Positions 1-5,364 of a DNA stretch of 5,364 bases are shown piece by piece. The stretch lies in assembly GCA_903865465.1 (NCBI GenBank), contig CAIPJU010000292.1, forward strand, positions 1 to 5,364, read 5' to 3'. Origin of the DNA: an uncultured Bacteroidota bacterium (lineage in GTDB: Bacteria > Bacteroidota > Bacteroidia > Bacteroidales > VadinHA17). The notes beneath the pieces are model-generated. The model was not told where the DNA came from, ran no database searches, and worked only from the letters and a program-made list of their open reading frames with translations. Positions within the stretch are counted from its first letter, which is position 1. Each line of letters opens with the position of its first letter. The position numbers were made by a program, and so were the translations under genes.

Positions 1-284
1 ATCTGCTTTAATCGCCTGAAATGGTCAATTATCAGGTTATGAGCGATACGCATAACCCATGAAATAAATTTGCCGTTGTCGGAATATTTCCCCGATTTTA
101 CGGACTGGATTACCTTCAGGAATGTATCCTGGAAGATGTCCTCAGCAAGCGCCTGATCGCGTATATACAGACTTATATACGCAAATACTTTGTTTTTATG
201 ACGCCGGATTAAATGTTCAAAACAGGACTGGTCGCCTTTTATAAACCTTGAGATAAGTTCATAATCGGAAATCGATTTGTTCAT
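1..284 (-). CDS. ECF-type sigma-70 family RNA polymerase sigma factor, N-terminal part (runs off the left edge)
   Basis: The first 94 residues of an extracytoplasmic-function sigma factor are present; the frame stays open to the window edge, so region 4 is outside. The sequence opens with a helix and the typical 'FIKGDQSCFEHLIRRHK' (residues 14-30). Region 2.2, which contacts the beta' coiled coil of core polymerase, follows as 'LAEDIFQDTFLKVIQ' (46-60). Regions 2.3-2.4, for -10 melting and recognition, follow as 'GKFISWVMRIAHNLIIDHFRR' without its first residue (72-91). These motifs are characteristic of ECF sigma factors and closely resemble a version I remember from Bacteroidales. The ATG at 284-282 is chosen because a same-frame TAA lies about 15 bases upstream and an AGAGAG purine run lies just before the ATG. 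It is divergent from uvrA and shares the 149-base intergenic region. No anti-sigma factor is visible. Family assignment is secure; the regulon cannot be inferred. Confidence 0.93.
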   Translation of the reverse strand, partial: MNKSISDYELISRFIKGDQSCFEHLIRRHKNKVFAYISLYIRDQALAEDIFQDTFLKVIQSVKSGKYSDNGKFISWVMRIAHNLIIDHFRRLKQ

Positions 285-330
285 AGCTCTCTCTTTTAGT
301 TAAACAGAGTAGAGTTAATCTATAGGCGGT

Positions 331-340
331 CCTCCTTTTT
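331..340 (-). other. Orphan Shine-Dalgarno-like sequence upstream of the sigma factor gene
   Basis: The minus strand reads AAAAAGGAGG, a near-perfect anti-SD complement, but no ATG, GTG or TTG follows at a usable distance (next bases ACCGCCTATAGATTAAC). The sigma factor ATG lies about 46 bases downstream. Either this is chance or it belongs to the leader of the sigma factor mRNA, for example as a ribosome standby site or part of a fold. Function is unproven. Confidence 0.25.
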
Positions 341-387
341 GTTAATATCAGAAAGCAAAGTAAACAAATTTTTTGATCCGAAAGTAT

Positions 388-395
388 TACTTTTG
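388..395 (+). promoter_or_regulatory. Putative -7 element (TACTTTTG) for uvrA
   Basis: TACTTTTG matches the Bacteroidota primary sigma factor -7 consensus TAnnTTTG exactly. It would place transcription start near 400-402 and leave a leader of about 33 bases before the ATG at 434. A TTTG at 372-375 is only 12 bases upstream, too close for the usual -33 spacing of roughly 19-21, so the -33 box is not convincing. Position argues for it; a motif this short in AT-rich DNA can arise by chance. Confidence 0.4.
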
Positions 396-423
396 GGTTT
401 TATTTGAATTTTAACATTTCAGC

Positions 424-432
424 GGAGGAAGG
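424..432 (+). promoter_or_regulatory. Ribosome binding site that fixes the uvrA start
   Basis: GGAGGAAGG lies immediately upstream of the ATG at 434. The open frame extends upstream to a TTG at 404, but that TTG has no SD and would lie only a few bases from the likely transcription start. The SD therefore supports initiation at 434, which removes ten residues that do not resemble UvrA. A strong SD is notable here because two other intact starts in the window lack one. Confidence 0.75.
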
Positions 433-433
433 A

Positions 434-3217
434 ATGCAGGGAAGTATCGAAATAAAAGGAGCTCGGGTCCATAACCTTAAAAATATCAGCCTCAATATAC
501 CGAGAAATAAACTTGTTGTTATCACAGGTGTTTCAGGTTCGGGAAAGTCATCACTGGCTTTCGATACCATATATGCTGAGGGACAACGCAGGTATGTTGA
601 AAGTCTTTCAGCCTACGCAAGGCAGTTTCTGGGCCGTATGAACAAGCCTGAAGTTGACTTCATTAGTGGCATTCCACCGGCAATTGCCATCGAGCAGAAG
701 GTGAATTCCCGTAATCCACGCTCCACTGTTGGCACTTCAACGGAAATACATGATTACCTGAGACTTTTATTTGCCAGGATCGGACGTACTTATTCACCTC
801 TCTCGGGCAGAGAGGTGAAAAAACATAGTGCCGATGACATTGTCGACTATCTGGCTTCGCTTCCCGAGGGAACTAAAGTTATTATTACTGCCTCAGGCTT
901 AATACCTGATTCCATTACTGTTAAAGAATACTTTTCATTCCTTAGTAAACAGGGATTCAACAGAATAGAGTCTGATGGACGTTTAATCAGAACCGATGAA
1001 AAAGGTACGGAATCAGAGTTTATTCCGGGGCAGCAGGTCAATATTGTCATTGATCGCCTTGTAATAAATCACTCTGCAGACAGTTTCAGCAGGGCGGCTG
1101 ATTCGGCACAAACTGCATTTCAAACCGGTAAGGGTTACTGTCAGGTAGTAATACAGGACGAGGATGGGTACCGAAAAGAGAACTTTTCAAATATATTCGA
1201 AGAAGACGGAATTGTATTCCAGGAACCTTCAGAATTTCTTTTCAGCTTTAATAATCCGATTGGAGCCTGCCCCCTGTGTGAAGGCTACGGAAAAATAATC
1301 GGAATCGATGAGAACCTTGTCATCCCTAACCAAAACCTCTCTGTATTTGAGGATGCAGTAGTATGCTGGAAAGGAGAGACAATGAAAAAATGGAAGGAGA
1401 GGCTCATTTCGAGTGCTGAGTTGTTTGATTTTCCTGTACATAAACCTTATTATCAACTTACTGGTGAACAAAAAGAGCTTCTTTGGAGCGGCAATAAGTA
1501 TTTTTACGGGATAAACCGGTTCTTCCAGCATCTCGAAGAGAAGAAATTCAAGATACAATATCGTGTTTTATTGAGCAGATACAGGGGTAAAACCACCTGT
1601 ACTGAATGCAAGGGGGCGAGGCTAAGAAAAGAAGCAGGTTATGTTAAGGTGGCTGGAAAAACAATCCATGATCTGGTTTCATTGCCCGTTGGAAAGCTTT
1701 ATTACTATTTCTGTGATATAGATCTCGAGCCACAGGACAGGGTGATTGCTGAAAGGCTTCTGAAGGAGATAACTCTCAGGCTTAAATTTCTTGATGATGT
1801 CGGACTTTCTTACCTGACACTCGACAGGCTATCATCCACTCTATCGGGAGGTGAATCGCAGAGAATAAACCTTGCAACCTCACTGGGGAGTAATCTTGTT
1901 GGTTCAATGTATATTCTTGATGAACCAAGTATCGGTCTCCATCCACGCGATACAAACCTGCTGATAAAAGTTCTTAAAGACCTTCGTGATCTCGGGAACA
2001 CGGTAATAGTTGTTGAGCATGAAGAAGAGATAATCAGGGCTGCCGATGAAATAATTGATATGGGTCCGGAAGCGGGCCGGCTGGGCGGAGAAGTTGTGTA
2101 TCATGGAGGACTTGATGTTTCAACTGAAAACAAGTCACTAACTGCTGGTTATCTGAGCGGAAGGCTTAGTGTTCCTATTCCTGGGGTACGTAGGAAATGG
2201 AATAGTTATGTTGAAATAAAAGGAGCCAGGGAAAATAATCTTAAGGGGCTGGATGTAAGATTCCCGCTGCATGCAATTACAGCTGTAACAGGTGTCAGCG
2301 GATCAGGAAAATCCTCACTGGTATCCGAAATCCTTTATAAGGCTCTGGCAAACAGGATATCGGGAGGAGGACTAAAAACAGGCCAATATAATGAGCTTAC
2401 CGGAGATATATCGGGAATCACAGCCATTGAACTTGTTGACCAGAATCCTATTGGAAAATCGAGCCGGTCTAATCCTGTAACATATCTCAAGGCCTATGAT
2501 GAGATCAGGAAGCTCTTTTCAGAGCTTCAGGCATCGGTGCAGAATAACTACAAGGCATCCCATTTTTCATTCAATATCGAAGGCGGGAGATGTGAGGAGT
2601 GCCAGGGCGAAGGAGTTATCAGGGTTGAAATGCAGTTTATGGCCGATGTGGAACTTACCTGTGAAGCATGTAAGGGAATGAGGTTCAAAAGGGATATTCT
2701 CGAGGTACGATATCATGGCAGAAATATTTATGATATGCTCGAGATGACAATTGATGAAGCTATTGAGCTCTTTAATGAACACCCGGGAAAAGGTGAAAAG
2801 CGGATTGTCGATAAGCTCAAACCTCTTGCGGATGTCGGCCTGGGATATATTAAAATGGGTCAGTCGTCGAGCACTCTTTCGGGTGGTGAGAGCCAGAGGG
2901 TAAAACTGGCATATTTTCTAAGCCAGGAGAGGAATATCGGGCATGTGCTCTTCATATTTGATGAGCCAACCACAGGACTTCATTTTCATGATATAAACAA
3001 GCTCCTTAAATCGATAAATGCTCTGGTTGATCACGGTCATTCTGTGATTCTTATCGAACATAACCAGGAGGTGATTAAAAGTTCTGACTGGATAATCGAC
3101 CTGGGACCTGAGGGAGGAGAAAACGGCGGATATATTGTTTTCCAGGGCCGCCCCGAAGAGCTTGTGAAATGCAAAGAATCTTATACCGGGAAATTCCTGG
3201 CCTTTAAATTGAAGTAA
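434..3217 (+). CDS. uvrA: UvrA, excinuclease ABC ATPase subunit (Bacteroidota-type)
   Basis: UvrA is the DNA damage-recognising ATPase of nucleotide excision repair; as a dimer it finds distorted DNA and loads UvrB, after which UvrC cuts. This 927-aa protein (E. coli: 940) has the family's tandem ABC architecture. Half one has Walker A GVSGSGKSS (32-40), signature LSGGESQR (470-477) and Walker B MYILDEP (492-498). Half two has Walker A GVSGSGKSS (620-628), signature LSGGESQR (815-822) and Walker B LFIFDEPTTGLH (839-850). The C-terminal zinc finger is intact: C720-x2-C723-x19-C743-x2-C746. CPLC (279-282) and CTEC (389-392) are present in half one. The UvrB-binding region between about 130 and 250 is present, so it is not a UvrA2-like form lacking that domain. 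Oddly, the YCPHC of E. coli is YSPLS here (120-124), and the CPIC pair about 20 residues before CPLC is absent (251-259 is FSNIFEEDG). I remember other Bacteroidota UvrA proteins sharing this. It stands alone; no uvrB or uvrC is adjacent. Confidence 0.97.
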   Translation: MQGSIEIKGARVHNLKNISLNIPRNKLVVITGVSGSGKSSLAFDTIYAEGQRRYVESLSAYARQFLGRMNKPEVDFISGIPPAIAIEQKVNSRNPRSTVGTSTEIHDYLRLLFARIGRTYSPLSGREVKKHSADDIVDYLASLPEGTKVIITASGLIPDSITVKEYFSFLSKQGFNRIESDGRLIRTDEKGTESEFIPGQQVNIVIDRLVINHSADSFSRAADSAQTAFQTGKGYCQVVIQDEDGYRKENFSNIFEEDGIVFQEPSEFLFSFNNPIGACPLCEGYGKIIGIDENLVIPNQNLSVFEDAVVCWKGETMKKWKERLISSAELFDFPVHKPYYQLTGEQKELLWSGNKYFYGINRFFQHLEEKKFKIQYRVLLSRYRGKTTCTECKGARLRKEAGYVKVAGKTIHDLVSLPVGKLYYYFCDIDLEPQDRVIAERLLKEITLRLKFLDDVGLSYLTLDRLSSTLSGGESQRINLATSLGSNLVGSMYILDEPSIGLHPRDTNLLIKVLKDLRDLGNTVIVVEHEEEIIRAADEIIDMGPEAGRLGGEVVYHGGLDVSTENKSLTAGYLSGRLSVPIPGVRRKWNSYVEIKGARENNLKGLDVRFPLHAITAVTGVSGSGKSSLVSEILYKALANRISGGGLKTGQYNELTGDISGITAIELVDQNPIGKSSRSNPVTYLKAYDEIRKLFSELQASVQNNYKASHFSFNIEGGRCEECQGEGVIRVEMQFMADVELTCEACKGMRFKRDILEVRYHGRNIYDMLEMTIDEAIELFNEHPGKGEKRIVDKLKPLADVGLGYIKMGQSSSTLSGGESQRVKLAYFLSQERNIGHVLFIFDEPTTGLHFHDINKLLKSINALVDHGHSVILIEHNQEVIKSSDWIIDLGPEGGENGGYIVFQGRPEELVKCKESYTGKFLAFKLK

Positions 3218-3240
3218 TTACCTGAATATTCTGATAAAAG

Positions 3241-3273
3241 AAGCAGAGAGATGGCTGGTGCCTCTCTCTGCTT
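3241..3273. terminator. Putative bidirectional intrinsic terminator between convergent genes
   Basis: AAGCAGAGAGA (3241-3251) pairs perfectly with TCTCTCTGCTT (3263-3273), giving an 11-bp stem. Inside it, after one unpaired T, GGC/GCC adds three pairs around a TGGT loop. The plus strand continues TTCTTG, a modest T-run serving uvrA, whose stop lies 24 bases upstream. On the minus strand the hairpin is followed by CTTTTATC, serving the 147-aa gene that ends at 3306. Placement between two converging genes strongly supports a shared terminator; the T-tracts are imperfect. Confidence 0.8.
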
Positions 3274-3305
3274 TCTTGTACCTGGAAATATGATAGTTCT
3301 CCGAA

Positions 3306-3749
3306 CTACTTTTTAACCTTAAATCCAAACATTATTGAAACACATCCGCTGGCCGGAGTTTCTGATGGTTTGCTTCTTGAGAGAACTTTTACAATGAGCT
3401 TCAGCTGCTGACTCGACTGCAGCTTGAAATCCCATGTTTTGGCATATTTTGAGTCTTTATTGGAATAAAGTACGTTTTTGTTCCCATCGAGAATTTTGAA
3501 TTCTATATCCGGAAGTTTGTCTTCTCCGCATATTGCGATCCTGTAGTCCATGTCGGAATAAAATGTTTTATAAAGCTCAGCTTCTTCTCCTTCAACAAGA
3601 ACAGCCGCGTGGTAGTTTCCATCGTGTGTGAAAGCTCCCAGTTCCGGGAGGCATACTTTCTTTGCGAAAGCTTTGCATTGAGCCCCTGCATATGATGTTG
3701 TAAGAATAGTTAATAATGCAAGGATCGGGATTATTTTCGATATTCTCAT
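3306..3749 (-). CDS. Exported small protein with four cysteines, unknown function
   Basis: This 147-aa protein has a clear Sec signal peptide: R2 and K5, a hydrophobic core at 6-18 (IIPILALLTILTT), and an AGA|Q cleavage site after residue 23. The mature chain is about 124 aa and contains C25, C33, C74 and C136, an even number compatible with two disulfides in the periplasm or outside the cell. The rest alternates short hydrophobic and polar stretches ('IEFKILDGNKNVLYSN', 'WDFKLQSSQQLKLIVKVL'), suggesting a small beta-sandwich. It ends with a hydrophobic strand and FKVKK. No enzyme motif is visible. The ATG at 3749 follows the upstream lipoprotein gene's stop by 7 bases (CCCCACC, no SD), so translational coupling and co-transcription are likely. 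C25 is preceded by Q and not by a lipobox, so this is not a lipoprotein. I do not recognise a named family. Confidence 0.85.
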   Translation of the reverse strand: MRISKIIPILALLTILTTSYAGAQCKAFAKKVCLPELGAFTHDGNYHAAVLVEGEEAELYKTFYSDMDYRIAICGEDKLPDIEFKILDGNKNVLYSNKDSKYAKTWDFKLQSSQQLKLIVKVLSRSKPSETPASGCVSIMFGFKVKK

Positions 3750-3756
3750 GGTGGGG

Positions 3757-4677
3757 TTATTTTACAAATGAATTTCTTATCTCCGCAACGGTGGAAGCTA
3801 ATTCCTTGAAAACTTCAGGAGTCATCTCAGTCTTGACATCCGATTTTAGAAGTGTTGATTTTGAAGCATTATCGAATTCAGGTTTTATCTGTGATGTAGT
3901 TATTTTGATCTTGTCGAATACAGCTTTCAACTTGATAACCTGAACCTTAATTTCATCAATCGACTTATTTCCCTTGTTGCTTTCAAGCAGATTAAGGAGA
4001 ATATCAACGGAAAGTTTCTGATCTATAATCCTGCCGGTGAGTTTGTTGTTATTCAGATGGTTTGCATCAACAAGCTGGGTTGAGATATATAGCCCTTCAA
4101 ACCATCCTCCAACAAGCACCATTGCTGCATTTGCATGTTGTCCATTGTCCTCGAGGTATGAGCTGGAATTCAGGAAGGTATCACTTATGATCTCCATGAT
4201 TACATCGCTGTTATTGATGTTTTCCTCGAGCTTGTCGATGGTGGTCTGGTCGATGGCTTTAAGTATGCCAAGTCCGTCAGCCATCTTCTTTGCTGCGTTC
4301 ATATAATCGATAATGAGCTGAGTCTGCTCATATAAACTTGCAAAGCTAAGGTCGCAGGTGTAAATACCAAGGTTTAGGGCCATGCTCTTATTGGTAACAT
4401 ACGAATTGGCATTATCAAGCTGATTGAGCAGTCTGGGATCAAATCTCGATCCGGCTGACTTTACTATTGCAGCCGATTCGAGTGGTGAAGGCAGGGCATT
4501 AAAGATCTTCCTTGCTTTTTTAAGTTCCTCAACAGCAGGCATATTGTCTTTGGGAACATTAATTTTAGCTTCCTCTCCGGCTGACTTCTTTCCGTGTGTT
4601 TGGCATGCGGATATAGAGCCGGCTAACAGGACAGCACATATTAATATTCCCGATCCGATCCCAGACTTTTTATTCAT
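3757..4677 (-). CDS. Helical lipoprotein of unknown function, first gene of a two-gene operon
   Basis: The 306-aa product begins with a type II signal peptide: MNKKSG, a hydrophobic core (7-21) and the lipobox ISAC with the lipidated cysteine at C25. After a polar linker (26-48) the chain looks almost wholly alpha-helical. Two stretches stand out as probably conserved: 'SMALNLGIYTCDLSFASLYE' (98-117) and 'AMVLVGGWFEGLYIST' (185-200), both glycine/aromatic-rich within helices. The stretch from about 115 to 140 (YEQTQLIIDYMNAAKKMADGLGI) is amphipathic. I remember similar unnamed lipoproteins in Bacteroidota but no function. The residues after C25 (QTHGKK) lack the acidic surface-export patch described for some Bacteroidota lipoproteins, so anchoring facing the periplasm is the simpler guess. 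It is followed 7 bases later by the exported 147-aa gene and is divergent from the 169-aa gene. The ATG at 4677 is the first start after the putative promoter and gives a complete signal peptide; no clear SD is seen. Confidence 0.88.
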   Translation of the reverse strand: MNKKSGIGSGILICAVLLAGSISACQTHGKKSAGEEAKINVPKDNMPAVEELKKARKIFNALPSPLESAAIVKSAGSRFDPRLLNQLDNANSYVTNKSMALNLGIYTCDLSFASLYEQTQLIIDYMNAAKKMADGLGILKAIDQTTIDKLEENINNSDVIMEIISDTFLNSSSYLEDNGQHANAAMVLVGGWFEGLYISTQLVDANHLNNNKLTGRIIDQKLSVDILLNLLESNKGNKSIDEIKVQVIKLKAVFDKIKITTSQIKPEFDNASKSTLLKSDVKTEMTPEVFKELASTVAEIRNSFVK

Positions 4678-4696
4678 GATTTAAATGTTTAAGTGT

Positions 4697-4704
4697 CAAA
4701 TGTA
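4697..4704 (-). promoter_or_regulatory. Putative -7 element (TACATTTG) for the lipoprotein operon
   Basis: The minus strand reads TACATTTG, an exact TAnnTTTG match, 19 bases before the lipoprotein ATG. Transcription would begin near 4690, leaving a leader of about 13 bases, which fits a gene without an SD. About 17 bases further upstream lies TGTG, only a weak candidate for the TTTG -33 box. Confidence 0.4.
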
Positions 4705-4769
4705 ATCAACGACTAATTTAACACATTATTTTTATTTATCAAAAAGAGCTATAGTAATAAAGGGTTTTC

Positions 4770-4777
4770 TAAATTTG
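4770..4777 (+). promoter_or_regulatory. Putative -7 element (TAAATTTG) for the 169-aa gene
   Basis: TAAATTTG matches TAnnTTTG exactly and sits 15 bases before the ATG at 4793, implying a start near 4783 and a leader of about 10 bases. No TTTG lies at the expected -33 position. If correct, it overlaps and rules out the TTG at 4775 as translation start. It pairs back-to-back with the minus-strand element at 4697-4704. Confidence 0.35.
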
Positions 4778-4792
4778 CCGCAAAATTGTAAG

Positions 4793-5302
4793 ATGATAAG
4801 ATCAGAGAAAAAACTACAGAATCTGTCCATGCTGCTGCAAAAGAAAAACAGCCTTTTGCTTAAAGAGGCAGTACAGACACTTCGCGATGAGCCGCCTTTC
4901 GAAGGAGCAATTGGGCTTCTTGCAAGCCTGTATGATAGAAACGATGATATTTCTGTTCTGAGAGCTATTGAGGATTTCATGAACGATATGAAAGATCAGT
5001 CTGCAATAGAGGAGGTTATGGTTGAAATCAGGAAAGAGTGGAAACAGAAAACCATGACTATGCTTATTTCTTCATGCTGGCAGTCGGGACTCGATTATTC
5101 GGAATATCTGCCTGATCTGGCAAATATATTTGTAAGATGCGATTATGCTACAGCCTTTGAATGTTTGACTGTAATAGGTGAGTCAGCAGAAAACATGTCT
5201 GCCGAAAGGAAATCTGAAATTTCTGATATATTGAAAACAGGTGAGATCACAGATGACAAGAAGAGTATGTTTTCAGAATTAGAAAAGATCATCGGTGTTT
5301 AA
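4793..5302 (+). CDS. Conserved-looking cytoplasmic helical protein, unknown function
   Basis: A 169-aa protein with no signal peptide or membrane segment, so presumably cytoplasmic. It is almost entirely alpha-helical: a basic N-terminal helix (residues 4-30), then paired helices around 36-47, 53-66, 70-83, 86-98, 105-114 and 118-130, spaced as in a small HEAT/ARM-like helical repeat. A striking stretch is SCWQSGLDYS (94-103) with 'LRDEPPFEGAIGLLASLYD' (30-48) upstream; I remember similar sequences in unnamed Bacteroidales proteins, but no function. The acidic segments MNDMKD (63-68) and EEVMVEI (73-79) could be interaction surfaces. The ATG at 4793 is preferred over TTG at 4775 because the latter lies inside a probable -7 element and adds only MPQNCK. 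No SD is seen. It is divergent from the lipoprotein operon and convergent with whatever lies to the right. Confidence 0.85.
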   Translation: MIRSEKKLQNLSMLLQKKNSLLLKEAVQTLRDEPPFEGAIGLLASLYDRNDDISVLRAIEDFMNDMKDQSAIEEVMVEIRKEWKQKTMTMLISSCWQSGLDYSEYLPDLANIFVRCDYATAFECLTVIGESAENMSAERKSEISDILKTGEITDDKKSMFSELEKIIGV

Positions 5303-5318
5303 GTGGAAGGAATACTGA

Positions 5319-5363
5319 TTATTTTTTCACCCTTTCACCAAATATCAGGCTGCCTATTCTTAC
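5319..5363 (-). CDS. Possible C-terminal end of a gene entering from the right edge
   Basis: One minus-strand frame is open from the window edge for 14 codons, reading VRIGSLIFGERVKK and then TAA at 5321-5319. The composition (hydrophobic core, basic tail) is plausible for a protein C-terminus. The stop would lie 16 bases from the end of the convergent 169-aa gene, a normal tail-to-tail spacing. The other two minus-strand frames stop earlier. The segment is too short to identify or prove; an open frame of 14 codons is unremarkable on its own. Confidence 0.35.
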   Translation of the reverse strand, partial: VRIGSLIFGERVKK

Positions 5364-5364
5364 C

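Noticed and set aside
321..340. AGGCGGTCCTCCTTTTT as a plus-strand terminator
   Set aside because: Only about three base pairs can form, and no plus-strand gene ends upstream.
372..375. TTTG as the -33 box of the uvrA promoter
   Set aside because: It lies only 12 bases from the -7 element, well short of the usual spacing.
404..433. Ten-residue N-terminal extension of UvrA starting at TTG 404
   Set aside because: It has no SD, lies next to the probable transcription start, and is unlike UvrA N-termini; ATG 434 has a strong SD.
2496..2782. Short frames on both strands inside the C-terminal half of uvrA
   Set aside because: uvrA is unambiguous here, including its zinc finger; these frames have no SD and no protein-like features.
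3675..3683. C25 of the 147-aa exported protein as a lipidation site
   Set aside because: The residues before it are AGAQ; Q at -1 does not fit a lipobox, while AGA fits signal peptidase I cleavage.
4037..4684. Plus-strand open frames of 86-89 codons opposite the lipoprotein gene
   Set aside because: They are antisense to a gene with a clear lipoprotein signal and coherent helical sequence; their translations look like shadow frames.
4775..4792. TTG start adding MPQNCK to the 169-aa protein
   Set aside because: The TTG is part of the TAAATTTG candidate promoter and has no SD; ATG 4793 is simpler.
1..5364. A defence system, mobile element, CRISPR array or biosynthetic cluster
   Set aside because: No transposase, integrase, nuclease effector, spaced repeat array or synthase motif appears on either strand; the genes read as ordinary chromosomal ones.

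Overview
This window looks like an ordinary chromosomal stretch from a member of the phylum Bacteroidota, probably Bacteroidales or a close relative. Base composition is moderately AT-rich. Two intact starts have no clear Shine-Dalgarno (SD) sequence. Three upstream regions carry the Bacteroidota -7 promoter motif TAnnTTTG. The ECF sigma factor and the UvrA both resemble versions I remember from this phylum. I see no CRISPR array, transposase, integrase, tRNA, rRNA or phage gene.

Layout, left to right. At 1-284 (minus) is the N-terminal half of an ECF-type RNA polymerase sigma factor that runs off the left edge. At 285-433 is a divergent intergenic region. It holds a -7-like element and a very good ribosome binding site for the next gene, plus an unexplained SD-like sequence on the minus strand. 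At 434-3217 (plus) is a complete uvrA, the ATPase subunit of nucleotide excision repair, best read as 927 aa from an internal ATG rather than from the longer TTG-initiated frame. A hairpin at 3241-3273 is probably a two-way terminator between uvrA and the convergent genes beyond it. At 3306-4677 (minus) are two genes separated by 7 bases, transcribed right to left: a 306-aa helical lipoprotein first, then a 147-aa exported protein with four cysteines. At 4678-4792 is a divergent promoter region with one -7 motif on each strand. At 4793-5302 (plus) is a 169-aa cytoplasmic helical protein of unknown function. At the right edge, a 14-codon reading frame on the minus strand may be the C-terminus of another gene.

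Nothing links these genes into one pathway. The only tight unit is the lipoprotein/exported-protein pair, which is probably co-transcribed and acts in the envelope. The most unusual point is in UvrA. Its C-terminal zinc finger and both ATPase sites are complete, but two cysteine pairs found in the N-terminal half of the E. coli protein are missing. I found no convincing sign of a new multi-gene system. The best open leads are the two-gene envelope operon and the conserved-looking protein at 4793-5302.
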